From NCBI RefSeq assembly GCF_001510715.1, contig NZ_LMTJ01000002.1, positions 434,001-498,000 on the forward strand: DNA of 64,000 nucleotides. The letters run 5' to 3'. The notes beneath the pieces are model-generated. The model worked only from the letters and a program-made list of their open reading frames with translations, searched no databases and was not told the origin of the DNA. A program made the translations under genes and the position numbers. Positions within the stretch are counted from its first letter, which is position 1, and each line of letters starts with the position of its first letter. The DNA comes from Bacillus sp. FJAT-29814. Lineage in GTDB: Bacteria; Bacillota; Bacilli; Bacillales; Cytobacillaceae. Positions 51,467-60,351 of the stretch are shown in pieces.

Positions 51467-52201
51467 ATGGCTCGTTTAGAAGGTAAGGTCGCAATTATTA
51501 CTGGTGCTGCTCAAGGTATGGGTGCATCACATGCAAGGCTCTTTATTGCCGAAGGTGCAAAAGTTGTATTAACAGATTTGAATGAAGAAAAAGGAACGGC
51601 TTTAGCCACTGAATTAGGTGAAAATGCTTTATTTGTAAAACAAAATGTGACAAGTGTAGAAGATTGGGCAACAGTGGTTGCTAAGGCTGAAGAAAAATTC
51701 GGATCAGTGAGCGTATTAGTAAACAATGCTGGAATTACAATGGCAAAATCCATTTTAGAAACATCTCTTGAAGATTACCGTCGTATCGTGGATATCAATC
51801 AAATTTCTGTTTTTCTAGGAATGAAAACGGTTATTCCCTCTATGCAAAAAGCTGGCGGCGGTTCCATTGTCAATGTTTCTTCCATCAATGGGATTGTTGG
51901 TGGTGCTATCGGATATACCGATACAAAATTCGCTGTTCGCGGCATGACAAAAGCAGCGGCAATGGAATGTTCCCACTATGGCATCCGTGTCAACTCGGTA
52001 CACCCTGGCGTGATCGCAACCCCTATGGTCGTCCAAGAAGATACAAAGGCAGCTGTAGAGGAATTTTCAAAGCATATTCCTTTAAAACGAGTAGCGCAGC
52101 CCGAAGAAGTATCAAACCTTGTTCTTTACTTATCTTCTGATGAATCAAGCTACTCAACAGGATCTGAATTTATCGTTGATGGTGGATTAACGGCAATGTA
52201 G
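51467..52201 (+). CDS. Short-chain dehydrogenase (SDR)
   Basis: 244 aa from ATG 51467 after AGGAGG. Motifs: TGAAQGMGASHA (NAD(P) Gly-rich), VNNAGITMAKS, VNVSSINGIVGG (Ser), YTDTK (YxxxK) and DGG at the C-terminus. It is a classical SDR, probably NAD-dependent by its acidic VLTDLNEEKG. Substrate is unknown; hydroxysteroid and 2,3-butanediol-type dehydrogenases share these motifs. It is divergent from the sigma gene and upstream of the thrS leader. Confidence 0.88.
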   Translation: MARLEGKVAIITGAAQGMGASHARLFIAEGAKVVLTDLNEEKGTALATELGENALFVKQNVTSVEDWATVVAKAEEKFGSVSVLVNNAGITMAKSILETSLEDYRRIVDINQISVFLGMKTVIPSMQKAGGGSIVNVSSINGIVGGAIGYTDTKFAVRGMTKAAAMECSHYGIRVNSVHPGVIATPMVVQEDTKAAVEEFSKHIPLKRVAQPEEVSNLVLYLSSDESSYSTGSEFIVDGGLTAM

Positions 52202-52240
52202 ATTTTGGAGGATGCCCTTAATTTTTCAAACAAAAAATGA

Positions 52241-52269
52241 TTGACATATTTCACCATTCCTATTAAAAT
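52241..52269 (+). promoter_or_regulatory. Promoter of the truncated threonyl-tRNA synthetase gene
   Basis: TTGACA (52241-52246), 17-bp spacer, TAAAAT (52264-52269). This is a near-consensus sigma-A promoter about 32 bp before the first T-box. Confidence 0.8.
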
Positions 52270-52300
52270 CATCAACAACCACATATTGTCAATTTAAATC

Positions 52301-52550
52301 AAGCGATGATAAGGACATGAATCATTCTTAAGTTTTCTTTCCAGAGAACAGGGCCATTGGCTGAAAGCCTTGAAGAAAAAGAGAATGGTTTACCACCTTA
52401 GAGCTATTATAGGGAAATTTAAGTATCTATAATCGGGTAATCCGTTATCTTTTTTGAGCATAAAGCAGGCTAAGATAGCATGTTTTATGGAATTAGGGTG
52501 GCACCACGACCGCACTCGTCCCTTTTGTTGGGATGGGTGCGTTTTTTATT
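52301..52550 (+). ncRNA. T-box leader 1
   Basis: Begins AAGCGATGATAAGGACATGA, contains the CCAGAGAAC...GGCCATTGGCTGAAAGCC region, and has the T-box sequence AGGGTGGCACCACG at 52495-52508. A terminator of CGCACTCGTCCC / GGGATGGGTGCG plus TTTTTT follows (to 52550). An ACC triplet in the specifier region (GGTTTACCACC) fits threonine. It is nearly identical to the second leader at its start, so the leader has been duplicated. Confidence 0.9.
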
Positions 52551-52567
52551 TTCACAATTTTATAGTC

Positions 52568-52807
52568 AAGCGATGATAAGGACATGAATCATTCTTAAGT
52601 TTTCTTTCCAGAGAACAGGGCCATTGGCTGAAAGCCCTGTAGAAAAAAGAATGGTTTACCACCTTGGAGCTATTATAGGGAATCTTAGTATCTATAATCG
52701 GTAAATCCGTTATCTTTTTTGAGCATAAAACAGGCTTGTTTTATGGAATCAGGGTGGAACCACGGCCGCACTCGTCCCTATTGTTAGGGAGAGTGCGGTC
52801 TTTTTTT
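52568..52807 (+). ncRNA. T-box leader 2
   Basis: The first 70 bases repeat leader 1 almost exactly. The T-box AGGGTGGAACCACGG lies at 52751-52765, and the terminator CCGCACTCGTCCCT / AGGGAGAGTGCGG plus a T tract follows. Two successive sensors of uncharged tRNA give a tight, steeper response. B. subtilis thrZ has the same arrangement with several leaders. Confidence 0.9.
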
Positions 52808-52832
52808 ATAAAAAAAATAGGAGGAATGAAAA

Positions 52833-54044
52833 ATGGTAAATCAATTGGAGGCAGAAAAAAGAAATCATCGAAAATTAGGTCAGGAGCTGGAATTATTTAC
52901 TTCCATGGAGGAAGCACCGGGAATGCCGTTCTTCCTGCCAAATGGAATGGTAGTTCGAAATGAGCTTGAAAATCTATGGAGACAAAAGCACAAAAAGGCT
53001 GGTTATAAGGAAATAAAAACACCGATTATGATGAAACAGGAGCTTTGGGAGCAATCCGGCCATTGGGATCATTATCACGAGAATATGTATTTCTCGAATG
53101 TGGATGAGCAAAATTATGCGATTAAGCCAATGAGCTGCCCTGGCGCTGTGCTCATTTTCAACAGCAAACGGCGAAGCTATCGGGAATTGCCAATCCGTTA
53201 TGCAGAGCTTGGATTAGTCCACCGACATGAACTGTCTGGTTCTTTAAATAGGCTTTTGCGGGTCCGCGCCTTTACTCAAGATGACGCCCATATATTTGCC
53301 CGGATTGACCAGATTGAGTCGGAAGTTGCCAAAGTCCTTGAGTTGGTGGATGAGTTTTACTCCCTGTTTGGATTTAATTATAAGGTCGAACTGTCCACTC
53401 GTCCGGAGGAATACATGGGTTCACCGGAAATGTGGGATCAAGCGGAAGCTGCGCTGGAATCTGTGTTACAGAGCAAAAGGGTTGATTATCAGCTGAATCC
53501 TGGGGACGGAGCGTTTTATGGCCCGAAAATTGACTTTCATATTTTGGATTCACTCGGCAGAAGCTGGCAATGTGGCACTGTTCAATTGGATTTTCAAATG
53601 CCGCAAAAGTTTAACTGCGGTTATGTAGGCGAGGATAACAACCTTCATGTTCCCGTCATGATTCATCGGGCCATCTATGGCTCGATTGAGCGGTTTATGG
53701 CAATTTTAATTGAGCATTTTGCTGGTGAATTCCCGCTTTGGCTGGCACCCGTTCAGGCAAAAATCATCCCGATTTCCGATGCGCAGGCAGATTATGCGGA
53801 GTACGTGGTGTCGCAACTGGAAGCCGCAGGATTACGTGTGGAAGTTGATGACCGGAATGAGAAGATGGGCTTGAAGATCAGGGAAGCTGAAAAACAAAAG
53901 GTACCTTATATGCTGGTCGTTGGTGATAAAGAAGTCGAGAACCATTCCCTGGCATTAAGGAAGCGAAAAGAGGGGAATATTGGTGTACTGAGCATTGAGG
54001 AAACAATTGAACGGTTCTTGAAGGAAATAAACCTAGATAATTAA
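52833..54044 (+). CDS. Threonyl-tRNA synthetase lacking TGS and editing domains
   Basis: 403 aa, against about 640 for standard Bacillus ThrS. It begins immediately before the catalytic domain (RNHRKLGQELELFTSMEEAPGMPF), so the TGS and editing (N2) domains are absent. Zinc ligands are in MSCPGA (Cys) and TQDDAHIF (His), with a further His in motif 3 (HRAIYGSIERFMAIL). The anticodon-binding domain at the C-terminus is intact. The start has AGGAGG and cannot be extended, as the leaders lie directly upstream. It is probably a paralogue charged with growth under threonine limitation or inhibitor exposure. Confidence 0.92.
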   Translation: MVNQLEAEKRNHRKLGQELELFTSMEEAPGMPFFLPNGMVVRNELENLWRQKHKKAGYKEIKTPIMMKQELWEQSGHWDHYHENMYFSNVDEQNYAIKPMSCPGAVLIFNSKRRSYRELPIRYAELGLVHRHELSGSLNRLLRVRAFTQDDAHIFARIDQIESEVAKVLELVDEFYSLFGFNYKVELSTRPEEYMGSPEMWDQAEAALESVLQSKRVDYQLNPGDGAFYGPKIDFHILDSLGRSWQCGTVQLDFQMPQKFNCGYVGEDNNLHVPVMIHRAIYGSIERFMAILIEHFAGEFPLWLAPVQAKIIPISDAQADYAEYVVSQLEAAGLRVEVDDRNEKMGLKIREAEKQKVPYMLVVGDKEVENHSLALRKRKEGNIGVLSIEETIERFLKEINLDN

Positions 54045-54106
54045 CAAGGAAGCTCGAAGGAAAAATGGAATATTCGTGGCATTTGTTGTTTCTTGAGGGG
54101 TTTGGA

Positions 54107-54175
54107 GTTATGAACCTCCCATAACGACCGGGGCGTTGGTTTTTTCATGCCTTCGGTCGTTATGAGCCTCCCTAA
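54107..54175. repeat. Short 52-bp repeat remnant H, GTTATG family
   Basis: GTTATG occurs at 54107 and 54159, exactly 52 bp apart. The first forms GTTATG, seven bases (AACCTCC), CATAAC. The second is preceded by CGGTC that pairs with GACCG at 54126-54130. It lies between convergent genes and is probably a decayed or minimal array. Confidence 0.55.
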
Positions 54176-54177
54176 GG

Positions 54178-55011
54178 TTATTTGGGAAAGGCCTCATCAC
54201 AAGAAACCCCAATCATCTCACTACGAAAGTATTTACTAAAATATTTTTTTACTCGATCATGAATGTCCTCACTGTACCATTCTGATAACCCATGCTCCTT
54301 AAATAATTCCGGCATCCCCAATCTCGCTGAACGCCGTCCCCCTTGACCATCGCCAATAAGTAGCGTATCAATCCAAACCCGATCCACGATTCCATCCAAC
54401 AGTTTCGGAAAGTCCGGGGTAAATGGGAGCACAGGTGAAATGGAAGCCTGGGTGGGGATACCTGCATCATGAATTTCCTTCAAGGCTTTTAAACGAAGTT
54501 TAATCCCGGGTGCGTAAGGGGCAAAAATTTGCTTGATGTCTTCCCGATCGGTTTCAACCGTCATCGATACAACGAGATCACATTTTTCCTTTATTTTTAC
54601 TAACAAATCAACATCCCTAGTGACGAGCGGGCTCCGGGTCTGCATCTGAAGGAAATCAGGCGGATTCTCTACCATCTCCTCCAAAATCGCCCGGGTAATT
54701 CCAGCATTCCGTTCCATTGGCTGGTAAGGGTCTGTAGCGGATGACATAAAGATAATTACTGGCTTATTCCTCTTGCGAAGTCTGATGATTTCCTTCCGGT
54801 AATTTTCGGCTGCGTTCGTCTTGAGGTCTAGCCATTCTCCCCAAGGGATTCCTTTGAAACGTTGGAGGGGCATTTCCCTTACATAGCAATAACTACAGGA
54901 GAAGCCGCAGCCGCTGTATGGATTCAGGGAATGGGTAAAGCCGACGTCCAGATATCCCTTTGCTTCTGTAAGGATTTTCTTGGCTTGTGTTTCTTTTACT
55001 TCCATTCCCAT
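54178..55011 (-). CDS. Radical SAM protein (SPL/Rv2578c-like)
   Basis: 277 aa, ATG 55011 placed six bases after GAGGAAGG. The [4Fe-4S] motif is in NPYSGCGFSCSYCYVREM (CX3CX2C). The family segment FMSSATDPYQPMERNAGITRAILEEM and MQTRSPLVTRDVDLL are typical of Rv2578c-type proteins, relatives of spore photoproduct lyase. Substrate is unknown; some members are linked to DNA repair. It is followed at the end by repeat remnant H. Confidence 0.85.
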   Translation of the reverse strand: MGMEVKETQAKKILTEAKGYLDVGFTHSLNPYSGCGFSCSYCYVREMPLQRFKGIPWGEWLDLKTNAAENYRKEIIRLRKRNKPVIIFMSSATDPYQPMERNAGITRAILEEMVENPPDFLQMQTRSPLVTRDVDLLVKIKEKCDLVVSMTVETDREDIKQIFAPYAPGIKLRLKALKEIHDAGIPTQASISPVLPFTPDFPKLLDGIVDRVWIDTLLIGDGQGGRRSARLGMPELFKEHGLSEWYSEDIHDRVKKYFSKYFRSEMIGVSCDEAFPK

Positions 55012-55026
55012 CTCCACCCTTCCTCA

Positions 55027-56544
55027 TTACTTTAGTAAATCATTTTTTTCTAAAAATTCCTTCGCCACACTGTTAGCCTTTTTCTTCTCAACCGCAACCT
55101 CGTAATTCATTTTTCTCATTTCATCATCGGTAATTTTGTCAGAAAGTTTATTCAAAATATCTTTTAACTCTGGATATTTTTCTATTGTCTCTTTCTTTAA
55201 TAAAGGTGCGCCTTGATACGGAGGAAATAAATTTTTGTCATCCTCTAATACAACGAGATTATATCTTTCAAGTTCACTATCCGTTGAATAGGCATCTACT
55301 AAATCAATATCGCCTCTTTTTACGGCCGCATACCTTAATTCCGGCTGCATAATGGTAACTTTGGAGAATTGAATTCCATAAAGCTTTTGGATCCCGAGGT
55401 ATCCATCTTCACGCTCAGGAAATTCCGGCGTGAATCCAGCCTTTATCGCGCCTTCTATTGGTTTCAAGTCAGAAATCGTCTGCAAGTTATACTGCTGTGC
55501 TAGTGACGCTGGAACTGCTAATGCATAAGTATTATTAAAATTCATCGGCTTAAGCAGAACTAAATCTAATTTGGTTAACAGGCCATCCTTGGCTTGTTCA
55601 TAGACTTCTTTTCGATCCGTGCTGTTTGGTTGTTCTTTTAACAAATCTGCGATGACCGTCCCGGTGAATTCAGGATAAATATCGATACTGCCTGAGGTTA
55701 AAGCATTATAGACAAAGGTGGTTCCGCCCATATTTGGTTTCACCTCAACACTCAGGGAAGAATTCTCTTCAATTAAAAGCTTGTACATGTTCATCAAGAT
55801 TTCCGGTTCAGCCCCCAATTTTCCGCCGATGATAATGTCTGCTCTTTTTGGCTGCATAACCGAAGAAACAGTGATGACCAAGAAAGCTGCGATGATGACA
55901 GAAACCATGGAGACCATCGATTTCTTAAATGTCATCTTCTCCATCTGCCGGAGTAAAAAATCGAAAAATAACGCTAACAGGGCTGCTGGAATCGCCCCTA
56001 ACAGGATCAGGTCCGAATCATTCCGGCTGATTCCGACTGTGATCAAATCACCTAATCCGCCGGCTCCTATCAAGGCTGCGATTGTCGCCGTACCGATAAT
56101 CAGCACCATTGCGGTTCGAATCCCAGCCATAATAACAGGCATGGCAAGGGGAAGCTCTACCTTAAATAACAATCTGCGGTTATTCATGCCAAGCCCTTTT
56201 GCCGCTTCAATCAAATTGGGGTCCACTTCTTTGATTCCAGTATAGATGTTTCTTAAAATTGGAAGCAACGCATAAATGACCAAGGCGATAATCGATGGAA
56301 CAGTGCCGATTCCGACAAGTGGTATGAGCAGCCCCAACAACGCCAATGACGGAATCGTTTGAAACACAGCGGCAATTCCAATGACAATCTCTGCCGCTTT
56401 CTTTTTTCGGGTTAAATAGATTCCAAGGGGAATCGCGATAATTAAAGCAAAAAACAGGGCAATGAAGGAGATTTCGATATGCTCGATTAAACCCTTTAGC
56501 AAATCTCCCTTTCTTGCTAAAAAGGTTTGGAATAAATCGTTCAT
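55027..56544 (-). CDS. Betaine/choline-type ABC transporter: permease fused to substrate-binding domain
   Basis: 505 aa. The first 210 residues are a permease with five or six helices and the EAA loop (EAAKGLGMNNRRLLFKVELPLAMP). A linking helix follows at about 210-230. The rest is a periplasmic-type binding domain (IIGGKLGAEPEILMNMYKLLIEENSSLSVEVKPNMGGTTFVYNAL). The fused form is known from OpuABC/BusAB-type osmoprotectant systems, while Bacillus OpuB/OpuC keep them separate. Substrate may be choline, betaine or carnitine. It overlaps the ATPase gene by four bases. Confidence 0.9.
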   Translation of the reverse strand: MNDLFQTFLARKGDLLKGLIEHIEISFIALFFALIIAIPLGIYLTRKKKAAEIVIGIAAVFQTIPSLALLGLLIPLVGIGTVPSIIALVIYALLPILRNIYTGIKEVDPNLIEAAKGLGMNNRRLLFKVELPLAMPVIMAGIRTAMVLIIGTATIAALIGAGGLGDLITVGISRNDSDLILLGAIPAALLALFFDFLLRQMEKMTFKKSMVSMVSVIIAAFLVITVSSVMQPKRADIIIGGKLGAEPEILMNMYKLLIEENSSLSVEVKPNMGGTTFVYNALTSGSIDIYPEFTGTVIADLLKEQPNSTDRKEVYEQAKDGLLTKLDLVLLKPMNFNNTYALAVPASLAQQYNLQTISDLKPIEGAIKAGFTPEFPEREDGYLGIQKLYGIQFSKVTIMQPELRYAAVKRGDIDLVDAYSTDSELERYNLVVLEDDKNLFPPYQGAPLLKKETIEKYPELKDILNKLSDKITDDEMRKMNYEVAVEKKKANSVAKEFLEKNDLLK

Positions 56545-57491
56545 TCTACTGCACCTTCTTTCAGGCTACTCGACAGTTGCTGAATCAACGTCTGCCTAGT
56601 TACATAACCGATGATTTCCCCGTCCTTGTCTATGCCGACTTGGTCCTGCTCCGATAATGCTTCAAGGGTTTGCTGCAATGAACTGGTCACTGGGATCACT
56701 GGGATATTCTCTGCTTCTTTATTGACACCAGATAGAACTTTTTCCAGATCAAAATGAAAATCTCTTTGATTGTTCGTTCCAATAAATTCTCTGACGAAAT
56801 CATTGATGGGATGATAGATTAATTCATCACGGGTCCCAACTTGCACGATTTCTCCATCTTTCATAATACAAATCCGGTCGCCTAACTTTAGCGCTTCCTG
56901 CATATCATGAGTAACGAAAACGATGGTTTTCTTTATCGTTTTTTGAAGGTTCAAGATATCATCCTGGAGCTTTTCTCTGCTGATCGGATCAAGCGCACTA
57001 AATGGCTCATCCATCAGAATGATTTCTGGATCAGCCGCCAAGGCTCTCACAACCCCGATTCGTTGCTGCTGGCCTCCGGATAACTCACTGGGTTTTCTGT
57101 GTTTATACGTTTGGGGCTCTAATCCCACCATTTCCAAGAGCTCGTCCACTCTTTCGCCGATTTTCTCTTTGCCCCACCTTTTCATTTCCGGAACAACGGC
57201 GATATTCTCTTCTATGGTCATATGCGGAAAAAGAGCAATTTGCTGAAGCACATACCCGATATTCCAGCGCAGTTCATGAATATCATAGTCGCTGATTTTT
57301 TTCCCATTTATTAAAATGGTGCCCTCAGAAATATCGATTAACCGATTGATCATTTTTAGGGTAGTGGTTTTTCCGCTGCCGCTCGGTCCAATCAGAACGA
57401 AAAATTCTCCTTTATAGATAGTAAGATTTAATTGCTTAACAGCAGTCGTTCCATCATCAAACTGTTTTGATACATTTTCAAAGTGAATCAT
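56541..57491 (-). CDS. Betaine/choline-type ABC transporter ATP-binding protein with CBS domain
   Basis: 316 aa. Walker A GPSGSGKT, signature LSGGQQQRIGVVRAL, Walker B IILMDEPFSALD and His switch FVTHDMQEAL are intact. After residue 240 a CBS-like region follows (ETLSEQDQVGIDKDGEIIGYVTRQTL). CBS domains of OpuA-type ATPases sense ionic strength or cyclic nucleotides. It is the first gene of a two-gene operon, with the permease-binding fusion next. Confidence 0.9.
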   Translation of the reverse strand: MIHFENVSKQFDDGTTAVKQLNLTIYKGEFFVLIGPSGSGKTTTLKMINRLIDISEGTILINGKKISDYDIHELRWNIGYVLQQIALFPHMTIEENIAVVPEMKRWGKEKIGERVDELLEMVGLEPQTYKHRKPSELSGGQQQRIGVVRALAADPEIILMDEPFSALDPISREKLQDDILNLQKTIKKTIVFVTHDMQEALKLGDRICIMKDGEIVQVGTRDELIYHPINDFVREFIGTNNQRDFHFDLEKVLSGVNKEAENIPVIPVTSSLQQTLEALSEQDQVGIDKDGEIIGYVTRQTLIQQLSSSLKEGAVE

Positions 57492-57589
57492 TTGTTTACT
57501 CCTTATTTTTTTGGCGCTAATTTAAAGGATTCTTGGTATTTCTATTATTTCCTTTAAAAAATTTCATAAGTTTTGTATATTGGAACCTT

Positions 57590-57812
57590 TCTAAAGGACA
57601 CTATACTATTGAAACCCGCCCAAGTTGTCTAATATAACACGGCTATAAGACACTTTTCTAGTTTAACCTCCTCAAACTGTCTAATAGACCGCCTCTAAAA
57701 GACACTTTACCATTCAATCAAGACCAAACTGTCTAATAGACACCTTCTATAAGACACTTTACCAGCAATCAAGACCAAACTGTCTAATAGACACCTTCTA
57801 TAAGACACTTTT
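57590..57812. repeat. Hairpin repeat array F (52-bp period), TGTCTAATAG family
   Basis: Units begin at 57626, 57678, 57730 and 57781 (steps 52, 52, 51), with a degenerate half unit at 57590. Hairpin TGTCTAATAG, seven bases (ACACCTT), CTATAAGACA; one central mismatch. The layout and CCTT loop match array C, and the stem differs from C by a compensating pair (G-C versus T-A). It lies between the divergent ABC operon and the DUF1232 gene. Confidence 0.85.
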
Positions 57813-57903
57813 AGATGTAATGGAAGAATGGGGAGTAGGTTATCAAGACGTATAAGTAAATTTATATTAAAATAAAGAAAAAACGATAGCGGGCGGGGAG
57901 AAC

Positions 57904-58284
57904 ATGGAAAGGTTGAAGAAATGGGCAAGGAAACTTAAAAAACAACTTTTTGTTCTATATTTCGCTTATAAAGATAAACGAGTATCCTGGTACGCGAAAG
58001 TGGTTGCCGCCTGCGTTGTCGCTTATGCCTTCAGTCCGATCGACCTGATTCCGGACTTTATACCCGTACTCGGTTATCTAGACGATCTTATTTTAGTTCC
58101 ATTAGGAATTATGCTGGCTTTAAAGATGATACCAGCTGAAGTGATCAAAGACTGCGAAGTTAAAGCAAACGATAGGATGAAATACGGAAAACCGAAAAAC
58201 TGGATTGTTGGCTCGTTGATTATTATTCTATGGATTTTCTTTGTTTTATGGCTTGTCTTAAACGGGTATAAGTTCATTAGTTAA
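57904..58284 (+). CDS. DUF1232 (YkvA-type) membrane protein
   Basis: 126 aa. The conserved core VAYAFSPIDLIPDFIPVLGYLDDLILVPLGI defines DUF1232. A C-terminal membrane helix follows (GSLIIILWIFFVLWLVL). Function is unknown. A GCGGGCGGGGAG run precedes the start. Confidence 0.88.
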   Translation: MERLKKWARKLKKQLFVLYFAYKDKRVSWYAKVVAACVVAYAFSPIDLIPDFIPVLGYLDDLILVPLGIMLALKMIPAEVIKDCEVKANDRMKYGKPKNWIVGSLIIILWIFFVLWLVLNGYKFIS

Positions 58285-58330
58285 AGAGGGTGGAGTTTAT
58301 GCTTTATCCTTCCACCCTATCAATTTTCTA

Positions 58331-59281
58331 CTAAATATTTATTGTATAACAACTTCCTCTAACACCTTTACAAATTCTTTTAACTGAGGCGGCATATTCG
58401 ACTAGTTCTTCTACATCCTTAAATGTTTGGTTCTGATTGGTCACAATGGCGATCGATAATGAAACAAGCGGAATTTTTTCTATGATACCCTGCCGATTTT
58501 CTGCTATGACATATTGTTGTGACAGGTGGGGGGAACTATAAAACTCTTTTACCATCTTTTCAAATTTTTTTATGAGGGATTCGCAATCAGGTAGGATATC
58601 ATGATGATCAATAATAGCAATAAAATCGTCCCCGCCTATATGCCCTAAAAAGGATCCTTTATTTGTATAATACCTTTTCAGGAGTTCTGCAGTAGATTGA
58701 AGCAGTGCATCCCCCTTTTTGAAACCATAGGTATCGTTATAGGCTTTGAAATGATCCAAATCAAAATATAAAATGCTAAACCTTTCATGGCGGATGATTT
58801 CTTTTAATTTTTCTTCAATGCTGTGATTGCCCGGTAATCGAGTGAGAGGATTTAAAAAGCTGGCGAATTCCACTTGAACCTCTACTAACTTCATTAGCAA
58901 TTTTTCAATACTAACAACGCCGATATATTTATTTTCTTTTGTTACAATGACATAGTCATACCGATTCTGTTCTTCCCTTTCCATTGCTAACTTGCATACC
59001 TCTGTTACCGATTGAAAATAATCAACCATGAGAGAATCTGTACTGACAAGCAATTCAATCGATTTCCCCATATAGAGATGGTAACCGTACTGGGTTCCAA
59101 TTTTTTGATAAAAATATGTTTTTGAAATAAGGGAAACTGGGACTTCATTTTTTATCACAACTACTCCTTGTATTCTTGTATTTTCATTAAATAGTTTATC
59201 TACGGTACTATTTAATTCATTTAGAGAAACACAAGGAACTTGCTCTACAATATCACCCACATATGCAACCATCGTTTTCAT
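58331..59281 (-). CDS. GGDEF-domain protein with N-terminal CBS-like sensor (diguanylate cyclase)
   Basis: 316 aa. A CBS-like pair covers residues 10-130 (VVVIKNEVPVSLI and YVIVTKENKYIGVVSIEKL). The GGDEF core runs from 145, with LTRLPGNHSIEE and active-site GGDDF in place of GGDEF; D at that position usually keeps activity. No membrane helix is seen, so it is cytoplasmic. It is 14 bp after the EAL gene, so synthesis and breakdown of c-di-GMP are encoded together. Confidence 0.88.
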   Translation of the reverse strand: MKTMVAYVGDIVEQVPCVSLNELNSTVDKLFNENTRIQGVVVIKNEVPVSLISKTYFYQKIGTQYGYHLYMGKSIELLVSTDSLMVDYFQSVTEVCKLAMEREEQNRYDYVIVTKENKYIGVVSIEKLLMKLVEVQVEFASFLNPLTRLPGNHSIEEKLKEIIRHERFSILYFDLDHFKAYNDTYGFKKGDALLQSTAELLKRYYTNKGSFLGHIGGDDFIAIIDHHDILPDCESLIKKFEKMVKEFYSSPHLSQQYVIAENRQGIIEKIPLVSLSIAIVTNQNQTFKDVEELVEYAASVKRICKGVRGSCYTINI

Positions 59282-59295
59282 CCTTTTTCTGACTA

Positions 59296-60183
59296 TTAAC
59301 TTACTGAAAGGCTTCGTGATCGTGAATACTCCGGTATTCTCCCTGGTTTTACTTCCTCTTTTGGTTTACCTAAAGCGTATCCTTGTCCAAAGTCTACACC
59401 TTGTTCACTAATAAAAGCCAGTTCTTCGATTCTTTCGATTCCTTCTGCAATTATTTGAGAAGAAGACTGTTTGGCATATTCAATGATTAATTTGACCAGC
59501 TGCTGTTGCTCTCTATTTTTGTCAATATTTTGAATGAGTGACCGATCTAGTTTAATAAATTCAGGCTTTAAATAAATTAATGTTTTTAAGCTATTGTATC
59601 CGGAGCCTACATCATCAACGGCAATTCGGAACCCTTGTGAGCGATAATTGGAAAGAACTTTTTCAAACAGTTCAAAATCTGTGACTGCGCTTTTCTCGGT
59701 CAATTCAAAAACAACCTGTTTCGGGTCAATTCCGAGCTCTGATAACAGCCGACGGGTTTCGCCACTATGATAATTAGAGTCAAGCAACACATGAGGGTGA
59801 ATATTAATGAAAATCAATGGGCTTCTCTCGAGAACGTTCTCTTTATTTCTATCAATGAAACGTTTCAATGCGAGATTTCGGCAAAAGCATTCAAATAAAA
59901 ACACTTGATTCGTTTGTCCAACAAAATCGTAAAACGTTTCTGTATTTGAAAATAAGGTTGTTTTACCAGGACGATTCAATATTTCATATCCGACTGTTTC
60001 TCCTGATTTCAAGTTAAGAATAGGCTGAAAAAAGGTATCCAATGTGTGATGTTTTATTATTTTTTGCAATTCCTTCAAACTTCTATAATAAACCAGATCC
60101 TTCTTTCTTCTGTTATTTAAATACATCAGAAAAGAATAAAAATGACTAGTCTTTATGTGGGAAAATAGTTTCGGATGATCCAT
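59296..60183 (-). CDS. EAL-domain protein (c-di-GMP phosphodiesterase)
   Basis: 295 aa. The core motif is YEILNR (EIL variant of EAL). Metal and catalytic signatures FINIHPHVLLDS, LTEKSAVTD, DDVGSGYNSL, IKLDRSLI and IAEGIE are present. A short helical segment precedes the domain; no membrane helix is seen. It likely hydrolyses c-di-GMP to pGpG and pairs with the GGDEF gene downstream. Confidence 0.9.
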   Translation of the reverse strand: MDHPKLFSHIKTSHFYSFLMYLNNRRKKDLVYYRSLKELQKIIKHHTLDTFFQPILNLKSGETVGYEILNRPGKTTLFSNTETFYDFVGQTNQVFLFECFCRNLALKRFIDRNKENVLERSPLIFINIHPHVLLDSNYHSGETRRLLSELGIDPKQVVFELTEKSAVTDFELFEKVLSNYRSQGFRIAVDDVGSGYNSLKTLIYLKPEFIKLDRSLIQNIDKNREQQQLVKLIIEYAKQSSSQIIAEGIERIEELAFISEQGVDFGQGYALGKPKEEVKPGRIPEYSRSRSLSVS

Positions 60184-60308
60184 TTTGCACCTACTTTTAG
60201 ATTAGATACTTTAATTTTACTTATATATTGTTAATAAATTGTAAAGTTGTTTGTGAGTTTATGTAAACTTCTTGGAGGAAAAACGCGGGCTTAGGTGGGA
60301 AATGCACA

Positions 60309-60345
60309 TAAAAAAACCCCCGCATTTAAGTTAATGCAGGGGGTT
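60309..60345 (-). terminator. Terminator after the M20 peptidase gene
   Basis: Near-perfect 12-bp stem (AATGC plus GGGGGTT and complement, with one A bulge), then TTTTTTTATG on the minus strand. Confidence 0.88.
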
Positions 60346-60351
60346 AACTGG

